Source of the DNA: Marsupella aquatica
Lineage: Eukaryota > Marchantiophyta
Reading direction: 5' to 3'
Length of the DNA stretch: 64,000 nt
NCBI GenBank assembly: GCA_973895155.1
Contig: OZ316893.1
Coordinates: 1,922,001-1,986,000, forward strand
The notes under the pieces were generated by a model. That model had not been told where the DNA came from. It saw only the letters and a program-made list of their open reading frames with translations, and did not search any database. The translations under genes and the position numbers were made by a program. Positions 23,026 through 34,059 of this stretch are shown here, piece by piece. Position 1 is the stretch's first letter; each line of letters begins with the position of its first letter.

Positions 23026-25125
23026 CTACAATTGCAAAACCTGCAAAGTAGCACGGTGTCTTGAGAAACTCTCCAAATGAATCACTTTGGTAAAGGCATA
23101 AGCGGGATTGAGCTTTCCATCAATCTTGACTAGCTCAAAAGTTTTATCAGACATTGTTTGCCTGATAAAATGGTACTTGATATCAATGTGCTTCACCCTG
23201 CTATCCATCACCTGGTTAGCAGCCAAGTGAAGAGCACTCTGACTATCACAGTTTAGAGTCATTTTGCCATGCTCTAAACCCATCTCCGCGATCAACTTGT
23301 CCAACCAAATTGCTTCCTTTGCTGCTTTTGCTGCTGCAACATACTCTGCTTTTGTAGTAGACTGAGATACGCACTTTTGCAAGGTAGATTTCCAACTGAT
23401 ACATCCTCCTCCAAGAGTGTATACAAACCCAGTTGTAGACCTCCTTGTATCCAGACAGCCTCCATAGTCAGAATCTACATAGCCAACTAACGTTCTATTT
23501 GATCTGTTATCAAATAATAATCCATAGTCCTGTGTTCCTTTCAGATACCCGAGAATCCACTTCACAGCTTCCCAATGTACCTTCCCTGGATTTGACATGA
23601 ATCTGCTAACCTTGCCCATTGCTAGGGCCAAGTCAGGCCTCGTACAAGTCATCAAATACATTAGACTGCCTTCTCATAAGGAATCTTAGCCATCAGACCT
23701 TTCTCCACAACATCCGTAGGAGAGAAAGCCGATGACAACTTGAAATGTGAAGCTAAAGGAATACTTATTGGCTTACAGTTTTCCATGTTGAATCGTGGAA
23801 GTACTTTCCTTGCATACTGGCCTTGACTCAAGCACAATTGTCCAGTATCAGAGTTCCTAAAAATCTTCATCCCTAAGATTCTCTTGGTCTTACCAAGATC
23901 CTTCATCCTGAATTTAGCACTCAATTTTGCCTTGAGACTGTCAACCTCAGATTGATCTTTATCGATAATCAGCATGTCATCCACATAGATCACCAGAATG
24001 ATGAAACCAAATACATCATTCTTGACTGATTTCGTATACACACAAGGATCATACACCATCCTTGTAAAACCTTGAGCAAACATGAAATCATCAAATCGCT
24101 TGTTCCACTGTCTGGGAGATTGCTTCAACCCATACAAGGACTTGAGCAATCTACAAACTAAGTTATCTTGGCCCTTCTTCATAAAGCCTAGTGGCTGTCT
24201 CATTAAGATCATCTCTTCCAAGTTGCCATAGAGAAAAGCAGTAACAACATCCATCTGATCCATCACCAGACCAAAAAACACAATAAGCTAACACAAGATC
24301 CGAATTGTGGAATACTTAGCCACCGGTGAAAAGACCTCATTGTAGTCCACTCATTTCTCCTGAGTGAACCCCTTGGCAACAAGTCGTGCCTTGTAGATCT
24401 TATCTCCACCCTCTGAAGGACTGTCCTTCAACTTGTAAATCCACTTGCTGTCCACCACTTGTTGACCTCTTGGAAGCTCCACCAGCTCCCATGTCTTGTT
24501 GTCACTCAAAGATTGCAACTCCCTTTGCATTGTTGCATTCCACTCATGCTTCTGCTCTGAAGCACAAGCCTCACTGTACGAAGAAGGCTCTCCTTCTTCC
24601 AAGATCAAAGCCATGTCATCTTCATCAGGTGCAATGTCAATATCATCTAGCTTAGATGAGTCTGCCCATTGACCATACCTGGTAGGAGCTCTAGTAGAAC
24701 GACTGAAATTTCTTCTAGTAGATGACCCAAGCTAATCTGCTGCTGCTGGCTGATTTTGAGGTATCCCAACAACAATCTGCTCCTCTTGTTCCATCACAGG
24801 AACCAGCTCCAAGCCCGAAGCTTCTCCATCTCTCCTGTCATGAACATCATCATGACTAATCTCCCTCTCAACCCGGTCCAGGATGAAAGATTTCCCCTTG
24901 TCAGCATGGGAGTCATGAGAACTCTCCCCCTCCTTTGATGATCTGGATTCATTAAAAGACACATCTCTACTGACAATTAGCTTACAGGTTACTGGATCCC
25001 ATAACGTATAACCTTTTACATTTTTCTGATAGCCAAGGAAAATGCACTTCTTCAACTTGGACTCCAACTTGGATCGAAGTTGGGAAGGTGTAAGCACATA
25101 AGCATCACATCCAAAAATCTTAGAT
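23026..25125 (-). pseudogene. inner copia pol: integrase C-terminus, reverse transcriptase, RNase H
   Basis: On the minus strand after the TIR insertion the text resumes with IFGCDAYVLTPSQLRSK (integrase C-terminal region). A copia-type RT follows: TWELVELPRGQQVVDSKWIYK, DVVTAFLYGNLEEMI, KSLYGLKQSPRQWNKRF and the catalytic VIYVDDMLI at about 23965-23995. RNase H follows with GYVDSDYGGCLDTRRSTTGF, TKAEYVAAAKAAKEAIW, NCDSQSALHLA and RVKHIDIKYHFIR, ending at 23026. A stop separates 24281 and 24351, and the frame changes near 23661. The RT palm is otherwise complete, unlike in the outer copy. Confidence 0.9.
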
Positions 25126-25432
25126 CCCGGGGTCCTCACTTCTTTTCTTCCGACCCATCACGCGCGAATAAGTATAGGGTTTTTTTATTGGGTTTAGTGA
25201 AATACTTTTAAATTTTTGTTGAAGAACATTAGGGTTATTTTAATCCAATTTTGAGAATTATAAGAATCATAGGGTTTTTTTGAATCAAATATGGGAATAT
25301 TCTTGGAATATTCCATTAAGTTAGGGGTAAAAAAATTCCTGAAAAAAACTTTATTGACTTAACTTTTAGGGTGTTTATTCCCCCAAAACTTTGAGCGTGA
25401 TATGAGACACCCCTTGGATTGAGGCCCCCGAG
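25126..25432. mobile_element. 307-bp TIR element (hAT-like by TSD) inserted in the inner copia integrase
   Basis: TCTTAGAT flanks both sides (25118-25125 and 25433-25440). The inserted DNA starts CCCGGGGTCCTCA and, read from its other end, starts CTCGGGGGCCTCA (11 of 13 match). The outer copia copy lacks it at the same point (near 31730). The 8-bp duplication and short TIRs fit a small non-autonomous hAT-type element. The interior is AT-rich and encodes nothing recognisable. Confidence 0.85.
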
Positions 25433-25440
25433 TCTTAGAT

Positions 25441-26547
25441 GTGAGTAATCTGTTGGACGCCTGTACCTCATTTGAAATGGCGTCTTGAATCCAATAGAAT
25501 TGGATGGAGAAAAATTTACCAAATAAGTTGTAGTGTTGACAACTTCAGCCCAAAACTCATGTGGTAAGCATGATTGACTCAACATACTTCTTGAGCGGTC
25601 CAATAGTGTTCGGTTGAGTCTCTCAGAAACACCATTCTGCTGAGGAGTATAACTTGTTGTGAGATGGCGGGTAATCCCTTGCTCCTTACAATACGTTCCA
25701 AATTCACCAGAACTATATTCACCGTCGTTATCCGATCGTAGATATCTCACCTTATTACCAGTCTGATTCTCAACTTGGGCTTTCCACTCCTTAAAAGTGG
25801 CAAAAACATCAGACTTACTGTGTAGACAGTATATCCACACAACCTTGAGTAATTGTCAATGAACGTGATATAGTATAACCGTCCAGAATGTGAGGGAGTA
25901 GGGGCTGGACCCCACACATCACTATGTACATACTCAAGTACCTCCTTGCTGGTGTGAGTTTCAACTCCGAAGGGTTTCCTGTGCAACTTCCCAAGCACAC
26001 AGTGCTCACAAAATTCCAACTTACAAGATTACAAATTAGAAAGTAATCTTTTCTTCTCAAGAATAACCAAACCTTTTTCACTCATGTGGCCCAAACGGAA
26101 GTGCCACAGCTGGGCGGTCTCCTCATGAGATAAGGTTACATTGGCTTCATCATAGACTACACTGCCCTCCAAAACGTATAGATTGCTATGTCTCTTTCCC
26201 TTCAATACAACTTTAGTACCAGTTGAAACTTGAAGGACACCACTAGCTGAGCTCCACTGATGGCCATTTGCTTCTAAAACTCCAAGTGAAATGAGATTTT
26301 TCATCATGCTGGGAATATGTCTCACATTCCTCAACGTTCTTACTGCACCATCAAACATCTGAAATCTTACAGATCCAAGTCCAACAACTTGACATGGGAT
26401 TCCATTTCCTATCAACACTGACCCATTGGAAACCGTGTAAGAACTGAAAAAATCTCTCCTAGAGCAAATGTGAAAAGTACATGCACTATCTAGAATCCAA
26501 TCATCACTACCTGGATTTGACACTACGTTGAGAGCATAACCTTGGCA
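25441..26547 (-). pseudogene. inner copia protease and integrase core
   Basis: On the minus strand: DDWILDSACTFHICS (aspartic protease, D-S-A active site); the zinc-binding region with HFRLGHM and CEHCVLGKLHRKPFG; then the integrase core with VHSDVWGP, FIDNYSR, LRSDNDGEY and NGVSERLNRTLLDRSR, which carry the D, D and E catalytic residues. A TAA (26029-26031) interrupts the zinc-binding region, and a frameshift near 25840 follows FIDNYSR. The region ends at the TIR insertion. Confidence 0.9.
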
Positions 26548-27408
26548 TCATAATATGTCATCATCATCAAGTAAATTTACCTCATGCAAGCTCGATGCCG
26601 CGTTAGCAGATGCAATAGGGACCTTTACTCGACAATCCCTTTCCATGTGACCAGGCTTGCCACAATTCCAACATGCAAGAGGCTTCCTCTCTTGCGATTT
26701 CCCTTTGGATTTAGATCTCCCTCGTGATGTAGATCTAAACCTGTTTTGCCCATTCATGCACTGCGCTACTCTCCCACGGTTCACGTTCAGCGTAGTGCCA
26801 AAAGAAGATGTTGTCTATGATTGACCCAATTTCTTTTGAGCATCATCAAACAGCAAGGAGCTCACCACCTCATTATACAAAATGGACTTCAGATCTCTAT
26901 ACAAGAACACCTGTTTCAAGTCCTGATATGACGGCGGTAAGGAGCTTAGCAGAAGCAAGGCCTTATCCTCATCTTCAACTTCTTTTCCCAGGTTTGACAG
27001 ATCCACCGCTAGATTGTCAAACTCATCCAGGTGATCCTGCATCTTGCTCCCTTCCTTGAGCCTGAGGCTCATCAAGAGAGACTTCTTGTATAGTCGGTCT
27101 GACGCATCTTCCTGGTAGTACTTCTCTCTTAGAGCCTTGAACAGTGATGTGCAATCCGCATAATCATCCAGCTGCTTGATGATGTGCGGCTTGAGATATA
27201 GCATCACTGCATTGACAGCAATCACCTGCTCCTGTCTTCACTGTCTCACAAAAATCTCCTCCTCACCATCATACTGCTCTCGCGAAGAAAGCAGATGAGC
27301 TAAGCCCATGGCCTGAAGGACACCCTTCACTTGCTTCTCCCACAACAAGTAATCAGTACGACCATCGTACTTCTCCACCTCAAACTTCACTCCTCCAAAT
27401 CTTGCCAT
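26548..27408 (-). pseudogene. inner copia gag with zinc knuckle, two nonsense codons
   Basis: The gag start chosen is the Met at 27408 (MARFGGVKFEVEKYDGR), the usual opening of plant copia gag. The frame is one continuous reading phase to 26548, but is interrupted by TGA at 27238-27240 where the outer copy has TGG, and by TAG at 26815-26817 where the outer copy has CAG. The nucleocapsid zinc knuckle CWNCGKPGHMERDC (CX2CX4HX4C) is intact. The frame ends at a TGA (26548-26550) that the outer copy shares. Protease text continues in the same phase immediately after it. Confidence 0.88.
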
Positions 27409-29297
27409 CTCTCTCTTCTTTCCAACTACCGATAGCTCTAGTAGTAGTACAGCCTCCTCCACTGCACGCCGCACCGGTGATCATACCGGTGCCACAAGTT
27501 CCTCCTCAAATGGTAGCAGCTCCTCCTCAAACTCTCTGTCTGACTGTCGCGATCCTGAAGCTCCACCGATGCCAATTCTTCCAATATCCTCCGAGTCACT
27601 CATATGAAACAATCACGAAAAAACATCTTTTTTTGAAACTTCTCATAAAACTCAAAACTCAACACCGCCCCGTAGCCCACAAAGCTAGGAGTCCAATACT
27701 GAAAGCCAAAATCAAAATCAAAATTCGACGGAAAAGTTATTCAAATTTTGGTCGGGGTGGGTAAAACCTTGGGAAACTCCCCCGTTTTGACCACCTCAGA
27801 GAATAACCAAAATACCAAGTACAACCCGTCGTCGGAATCGCAATGTGATTGGTGCGCCGCATTGCTAACTCCAGTGGCAACGTCCTCGCCCAAAAAGAAC
27901 CAAAAAAGTTATCCTTTGGCGGACGGAATCTTTGTCGAACGGCCAAAAAATAGCTCTTTGTTTTTCAGGAATATTTCTGCACAGTCCGACAAGTCTCACA
28001 GGGGGTCGTTCCCCCTGTCGAAGCGGTTAAAATGTAGGGCGGCAGGTCCCGGCACAAGGAGAACAAAGGGGGAGAAAAGAACGGCTAAAAATGGGCCCTA
28101 AAGGGGTGTAAACGCCCCTTAAAGACAAAAATACCTGTATAAGAAAAAGAAAAAAGGGCGCATCCACGTCGCGTATAGGCGATGCGAGGCGGGCCAGGAG
28201 GAATACAGGGCGTCAAGGCAGGGGTTGGGAGTATGGCAGGAGCTAAAGGGGGGCGCAAAGGGCATAATACCCCGTATAGGGGCGAAGGTACACCGTGCGC
28301 CGAGGAGGGGCGCCGGCGGGAGGGTGAGGAGGGATTACGGGGGCACAGGGCTGGCCAACGGGATGGCAAGTGCTCGAAGGCAGGGTCGGCCTTAGGGTGC
28401 AAGGGCAGGGTGGAGGGCGGGGCACCGACGATGGCAAGTCGGGGAGGGGATGGCCGGGGCGCGCACCGGCCGGCGCTGCGGACCCCGCCTGAAAATCGGG
28501 GTGCGGGGGGGAGAGGGGGGGCGCGAAGTGAATACACGGGGCTGGGAGGTGGTGTGTGGGTACACACACAAGGGCCCAATAAAACCCCCCTTAAAGCAAA
28601 AAAGCTCCCCTGGAAAAAAAGAATGTAAAACTCACTTGAAAAGCCATTGTTTCCAATGAGAAAAGTGAACGCCGCCGACGGAAAAAGTGGCCAAATTTCA
28701 CCGGCACAGTCTGCAGCTCCAGTAGAGTAGAAAATTTCCGCCGCGTCGCCTTGACTTTGCGTCAAGTGCCAATCCCAGGCTCAAAACAACCGCCTCGCCG
28801 TGATCAACCCGTTGAGCCGTAGCACTTCGCGTGTCTTCCATCGAGTTGAACGTCACGAAGAGAAACCCGGTTCAGATGTGAACAAGCTCCATAGCTTGTG
28901 AAAAAACCTGAACGTCTCCTTCACTCGTCACGTTGCACTTCGTAACAACTTGGCAGCAATTCAGCTACCGAAACGACCAGCTCGCTTCAACCTTCAACTT
29001 GAGCTATAATGTGCAATCCCTCCCGCATTGCACAGCTCACACCGTTGAAAAATGTGAACTCTACTCTCCCCCAAAAATACCGTCGAACACGAATAAACCT
29101 GTGAACAATGCAAACTTTAATTCCTCCGCACCACGGATACCGATCAGCAAGTTCTAACCACCGTTAGAAAATCCTCTCACTAACCTATCCGCTCAGCCAC
29201 AAACATTCAAGTTTCAAGCGACAAAACTCTGAATGTACCATCGACAATGAACTCTGGAAAAACCTGTCATGAAAAAACCTCGTCACCTCCCAGGCAT
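27409..29297 (-). other. long leader of the inner copia element
   Basis: About 1.7 kb lie between the PBS and ATG 27603, plus a short 40-codon frame (MSDSEDIGRIGIGG...) closed by TGA before gag. The central part (about 28090-28640) is very GC-rich and differs from the outer copy. The large frames seen there on both strands are composition artefacts. Confidence 0.7.
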
Positions 29298-29309
29298 GCT
29301 CTGATACCA
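29298..29309 (-). other. primer binding site (initiator tRNA-Met) of the inner element
   Basis: The minus strand reads TGGTATCAGAGC two bases after the 5' LTR end, as in the outer copy. Confidence 0.92.
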
Positions 29310-29311
29310 CT

Positions 29312-29655
29312 TGTTAAGCATAGACGACATTCGTAATAGCAAGCCCATGAACCATCCAACGCACAATAGTCGACACAGAGAGATATGTGGTTCATCTCCA
29401 CATGAGGCTACGTCCACGAGAACACACAACAGCTTTACTGCACTCTAGGCCGACCGGCCATACCAAGCATCCACAGCACAAGCTCTCCCTATCTCTCAAC
29501 TAGCTCCGTAACAATGAGCCTAAGTTCCACTAGGGTCTAGCATCAGCCCTGGCTATATACACAATAACACTATCCCTAACATTAGCTAAGTCCTAACCCA
29601 AGTTAGACTAACTGTGGTTAGCTCATGAGTCACAAGACTAGAGCAATATCTAACA
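29312..29655 (-). repeat. 5' LTR of the inner copia element
   Basis: Read on the minus strand it begins TGTTAGATATTGCTCTAG and ends CTATGCTTAACA. About 344 bp. It is close to the 3' LTR, with a few substitutions and small indels, so the insertion is not brand-new. Confidence 0.93.
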
Positions 29656-30633
29656 ACTCGGAGGATACTGGAAGAATTGGCGTCGGTGGAGCTTCAGGAT
29701 CATGACGATCAGATGGAGAGTCTGAGGAGGAGCTGCTACCGTTTGAGAAGGAACTAGTATCACCGGTACGATCATAGGTACGGCGTGCAATGGAGGAAGC
29801 TGTTCTACTACCAGAGTTGTTGGTAGTGGGGAAGAAGAGGGAGATGACAAGATTTGGAGGAGTGAAGTTTGAGGTGGAAAAGTTTAGATCATCTACTTTC
29901 ATCGCGAGAGCAGTATGATGGAGAGGAGGAGATTTTTGTGAAACAGTGGAGACATGAGCAGGTGATTGCTGTCAATGCAATGATGCTATATCTCAAGCCG
30001 CACATCATCAAGCAGTTGGATGATTATGCGGATTGTGCGTCATTGTTCAAGGCTCTAAGAGAGAAGTACTACCGGGAAGATGCGTCAGACCGGCTGTACA
30101 AGAAGTCTCTCTTGATTAAGCTCAAGGAAAGGAGCAAGATGCAGGATCACTAGGATGAGTTTGACAGTCTAGCGGTGGATCTGTCAAACCTAAGAAAAGG
30201 AGTTGAAGATGAGGATAAGGCCTTGCTTCTGCTAAGCTCTTTACCGCTGTCATATCAGGGCTTGAAACATGTGCTCTTGTATAGAGATCTGAAGTCCATT
30301 TCGTATAATGAGGTGGTGAGCTCTTTACTATTTGATGATGCTCAGAAGAAGCTGGGTCAATCACAGACAACATCTTCTTCTGGCACTGCGCTGAACGTGA
30401 ACCGTGGGAGAGCAGCGCAGTGCTCAAATAGGCAAAATAGGTTTAGATCTACATCACGGAGGAGATCTAAATCCAAAGGGAAATCGCAAGAAAGGAAGCC
30501 TCTTGCATGTTGGAATTGTGGCAAACTTGGCCACATGAAAAGGGATTGTCGAGTAAAAAACCCTACTGCATCTGCTAACGCGGCATCGAGCTCGCATGAG
30601 GTAGACTTACTCGATGATGATGAAATATTGTGA
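29656..30633 (+). pseudogene. outer copia gag with zinc knuckle, internally deleted
   Basis: Resumes exactly at the duplicated ACTCG of the nested insertion. The gag start region (MTRFGGVKFEVEKF) is followed by a ~70-bp deletion relative to the inner copy, which removes the YDGRTDYLLWEKQVKG segment. Then HLLSSREQYDGEEEIFVKQ and the rest of gag follow. A TAG after MQDH (30151-30153) is a further nonsense codon. The zinc knuckle CWNCGKLGHMKRDC is intact. Ends at TGA 30631-30633, shared with the inner copy. Confidence 0.88.
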
Positions 30634-32117
30634 TACCAAGATTATGCTCTCAATGTAGTGTCAAATCCAGGTAGTGATGACTGGATTGTAGATAATGCAT
30701 GTACTTTTCACATTTGCTCTAGGAGAGATTTTTTCAGTTCTTACACGGTTTCCAACGGGTCAGTGTTGATGGGAAATGGAATCCCATGTCAAGTAGTTGG
30801 ACTTGGATCTGTAAGATTTCAGATGTTTGATGGTGCAGTAAGAACGTTGAGGAATGTGAGACATATTCCCAATATGATGAAAAATCTCATTTCACTTAGA
30901 GTTTTAGAAGCAAATGGCCATCAGTGGAGTTTTGCTAATGGTGTCCTTTAGGTTTCAACTGGTACTAAAGTTGTATCGAAGGGAAAGAGACATAACAACC
31001 TATACATTTTGGAGGACAGTGTAGTCTATGATGAAGCCAATGTAACCTTATCTCATGAGGAGGCGGTTCGGCTGTGGCACTTCCGTTTGGGTCACATGAG
31101 TGAAAAAGGTTTGGTTATTCTTGAGAAGAAAGGATTACTTTCTAATTTTGGAATTTTGTGAGCACTGTGTGCTTGGGAAGCTGCACAGGAAACCCTTCGG
31201 AGTTGAAACTCACACCAGCAATGAGGTACTTGAGTATGTACATAGTGATGTGTGGGGTCCAGCCCCTACTCCCTCACATTCTGGATGGTTATACTATGTC
31301 ACGTTCATTGACAATTACTCAAGGTATGTGTGGATATACTTTTTACACAATAAGTCTGATGTTTTGCACTTTTAAAGAGTGGAAAGCCCAAGTTGAGAAT
31401 CAGACTGGTAATAAGGTGAGATATCTACGATCGGATAACGACAGTGAATATAGTTCTGGTGAATTTGGAACATATTGTAAGGAGCAAGGGATTACCCACC
31501 ATCTCACAACAAGTTATACTCCTCAACAGAATGATGTTTCTGAGAGACTCAACCGAACACTATTGGACCGCTCAAGAAGTATGTTGAGTCAATCATGCTT
31601 ACCACATGAGTTTTGGGCTGAAGTTGTCAACACTATAACTTATTTGGTAAATTTTTCTCCATCCAGTGTTATTGGATTCAAGACGCCATTTCAAATGAGG
31701 TACGGACGTCCAGCAGATTACTCACATCTGAGGATTTTTGGATGTGATGCTTATGTGCTTACACCTTCCCAACTTCGATCCAAGCTGGAGTCCAAGTCAA
31801 AGAAGTGCATTTTCCTTGGCTATCAGAAAGGTGTGAAGGGTTATAGGTTATGGGATCCAGTAACCTGTAAGCTAATTGTCAGTAGAGATGTGTCCTTTAA
31901 TGAATCCAGATCATCAAAGGAGGGGGAGAATTCTGAGGACTCCCATACTGACAAGGGAAAATCCCCCATCCTGGACCGGGTTGAGGGGGAGATTAGTCAT
32001 GATGATGTTCATGACAGGAGAGATGGAGAAGCTTCGGGCTTGGAGCTGGTTCCTGTGATGGAACAAGAGGAGCAGATTGTTGTTGGGATACCTCAAAATC
32101 AGCCAGCAGCAGCAGAT
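30634..32117 (+). pseudogene. outer copia protease and integrase
   Basis: Encodes DDWIVDNACTFHICS (the protease motif is changed from DSA to DNA, which should weaken or abolish activity). It then encodes HFRLGHM and CEHCVLGKLHRKP and the integrase core with HSDVWGP, LRSDND and NDVSERLNRTLLDRSR (D, D, E retained; the common NGV is NDV). A stop after ANGVL (30949-30951), a shift near 31150 and another near 31370 break the frame. The C-terminal region IFGCDAYVLTPSQLRSK is uninterrupted here, which proves the insertion in the inner copy. Confidence 0.9.
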
Positions 32118-33545
32118 TAGCTTGGGTCATCTACTAGAAGAAATTTCAGTCGTTCTACTAGAGCTCCTACCAGGTATGGTCAATGGGCAGACTCATCTAA
32201 GCTAGATGATATTGACATTGCACCTGATGAAGATGACATGGCTTTGATCTTGGAAGAAGGAGAGCCTTCTTCGTACAGTGAGGCTTGTGCTTCAGAGCAG
32301 AAGCATGAGTGGAATGCAACAATGCAAAGGGAGTTGCAATCTTTGAGTGACAACAAGACATGGGAGCTGGTGAAGCTTCCAAGAGGTCAACAAGTGGTGA
32401 ACAGCAAGTGGATTTACAAGTTGAAGGACAGTCCTTTAGAGGGTGGAGACAAGATCTACAAGGCAAGGCTTGTTGCCAAGGGGTTCACTCAGGAGAAAGG
32501 AGTGGACTACAATGAGGTCTTTTCATCGGTGGCTAAGTATTCCACAATTCGGATCTTGTGTCAGTTTGTTGTGGTTTTTGGTTTGGTGATGGATCAGATG
32601 GATGTTGTTACTGCTTTTCTCTATGGCAACTTGGAAGAGATGATCTTAATGAGACAGCCACTAGGCTTTATGAAGAAGGACCAAAAGAACTTAGTTTGCA
32701 GATTGCTCAAGTCCTTGTATGGATTGAAGTAGTCTCCTAGACAGTGAAACAAGCGGTTTGATGATTTCATGTTTGCTCAAGGTTTTACAAGGATGGTGTA
32801 TGATCCTTGTGTGTATACAAAATCAGTCAATAATGATGTGTTTGGTTTCATCATTCTGGTGATCTATGTGGATGACATGCTGATTCCTTATGAGAAGGCA
32901 GTAGGCAGTTTGATGTATTTGATGACTTGTACTAGGCCTGACTTGGCCCTATCGATGGGCAAGGTCAGCAAATTCATGTTAAATCCAAGGAAGGTACATT
33001 GGGAAGCTGTGAAGTGGATTCTCAAGTATCTGAAGGGAACACAGGACTATGGATTACTATTTGATGCCAAATCAGATAGAACGTTAGTTGGCTATGTAGA
33101 TTCTGACTATGGAGGCTGTCTGGATACAAGGAGGTCTACAACTGGGTTTGTATTTACTCTTGGAGGAGGATTATCAGTTGGAAATCTACCTTGCAAAAGT
33201 GTATATCTCAGTCTATTACAGAAGCAGAGTATGTTGCAGCAGCAGAAGCAGCAAAGGAAGCAATTTGGTTGGACAAGTTGATCGCGGAGATGGGTTTAGA
33301 GCATGGCAAAATTACTATAAACTGTGATAGTCAGAGTGCTCTTCACTTGGCTGCTAACCAGGTGATGGATAGCAGGGTGAAGCACATTGATATCAAGTAC
33401 CATTTTATCAGGCAAGCACTGTCTGATAAAATTTGAGCTAGTCAAGATTGATGGAAAGCTCAATCCCGCTGATGCCTTTACCAAAGTGATTCATTTGGAG
33501 AGTTTCTCAAGACACCGTGCTACTTTGCAGGTTTTGCAGTTGTAG
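32118..33545 (+). pseudogene. outer copia reverse transcriptase and RNase H, deleted
   Basis: RT motifs are present up to VIYVDDMLI. There are stops at 32730-32732 (TAG for the Gln of KQSPRQ) and 32745-32747 (TGA for the Trp of RQWNK). Directly after MLI the text jumps to PYEKAV: 285 bp (95 codons) found in the inner copy are missing, in frame. RNase H motifs GYVDSDYGGCLDTRRSTTGF and NCDSQSALHLAANQ follow, but shifts near 33170-33190 and at 33430 break them. Confidence 0.9.
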
Positions 33546-33740
33546 TGCAAGTAGAGTTATTTAGCAATGTGTGACTATTTGTATATGGATTACTCATTCC
33601 TGTTTGGCTACGGCTTAGTTCTAGTTAACCCTTAGTTAACCCTTGTGGTTTTTAAGGGGAGACCTAGTTTGGTGATTGTCTAGAACTTCCCGCTGAGGAT
33701 TCCATATGGTAGCATTTAGTCCAGTCCCCAAGACAAGAGT

Positions 33741-33752
33741 CAAGGGGGAGTT
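33741..33752 (+). other. polypurine tract of the outer copia element
   Basis: CAAGGGGGAGTT directly before the 3' LTR start TGTTAGAT at 33753, the primer for plus-strand DNA synthesis. Confidence 0.85.
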
Positions 33753-34059
33753 TGTTAGATATTGCTCTAGTCTTGTGACTCATGAGGTAACCACAGTTAG
33801 TCTAACTTGGTTTAGAACTTAGCTAAAGTTAGTGGTAGTGCTGTTGTGTATATAGCCAGGGCTGATGCTAGACCCTGGTGGAACTTAGGCTCATTGTTAC
33901 GGAGCTAGTTGAGAGATAAGGAGAGCTTGCGTTGTGGATGCTTGGTATGGCCTGTCAGCCTAGAGTGCAATAAAGCTTTTGTGTGTTCCTGTGGACGTAG
34001 CCTCATGTGTGTTGGATGGTTCATGGGCTTGCCGTTGCGAATGTCGTCTATGCTCTACA
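33753..34059 (+). repeat. 3' LTR of the outer copia element, internally deleted
   Basis: Starts TGTTAGATATTGCTCTAG and ends TATGCTCTACA, the same end as the outer 5' LTR. About 38 bp between GCCTCATGTG and TGTTGGATGG are missing relative to the other LTRs. Confidence 0.92.

Larger units (their letters stand above)
22494..29655 (-). mobile_element. inner Ty1/copia element, nearly full length (7,162 bp), nested in the outer copy
   Basis: Bounded by LTRs in reverse orientation (3' LTR 22494-22829, 5' LTR 29312-29655), with a PBS (29298-29309) and a polypurine tract on the minus strand just before the 3' LTR (about 22830-22842). ACTCG flanks it on both sides (22489-22493 and 29656-29660), and the outer element continues without loss across this point. 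The 5-bp TSD is normal for copia integrase. The coding region is defective: in-frame stops in gag, one stop and a frameshift in the integrase region, and a 307-bp TIR insertion in integrase. Confidence 0.95.
20606..34059 (+). mobile_element. outer Ty1/copia LTR retrotransposon, defective, interrupted by a second copy
   Basis: Order on +: 5' LTR (about 20606-20932), PBS (20935-20946), long leader to 22481, start of a leader-end frame (ATG at 22482), interruption by the inner element, gag and pol from 29656, polypurine tract (33741-33752), 3' LTR (33753-34059). Protease before integrase before RT/RNase H gives the copia order. The copy is dead. It has a ~70-bp deletion in gag, frameshifts in integrase and RNase H, stops in RT and a 285-bp deletion after the YVDD motif. 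The 3' LTR lacks ~38 bp that the 5' LTR has. No clear outer TSD was found; the right flank begins GTACG. Confidence 0.92.

Noticed and set aside
24386-24655. Plus-strand frames over the copia RT and mirror frames at 32197-32466
   Set aside because: They are antisense shadows of the same conserved RT sequence in the two oppositely oriented copies.
28085-28765. Long frames on both strands (226 and 148 codons) in GC-rich DNA
   Set aside because: They overlap each other, are Pro/Gly/Arg-rich by composition, and lie in the copia leader core that differs between copies. Only the first ~40 codons of the minus frame show similarity to the other leader.
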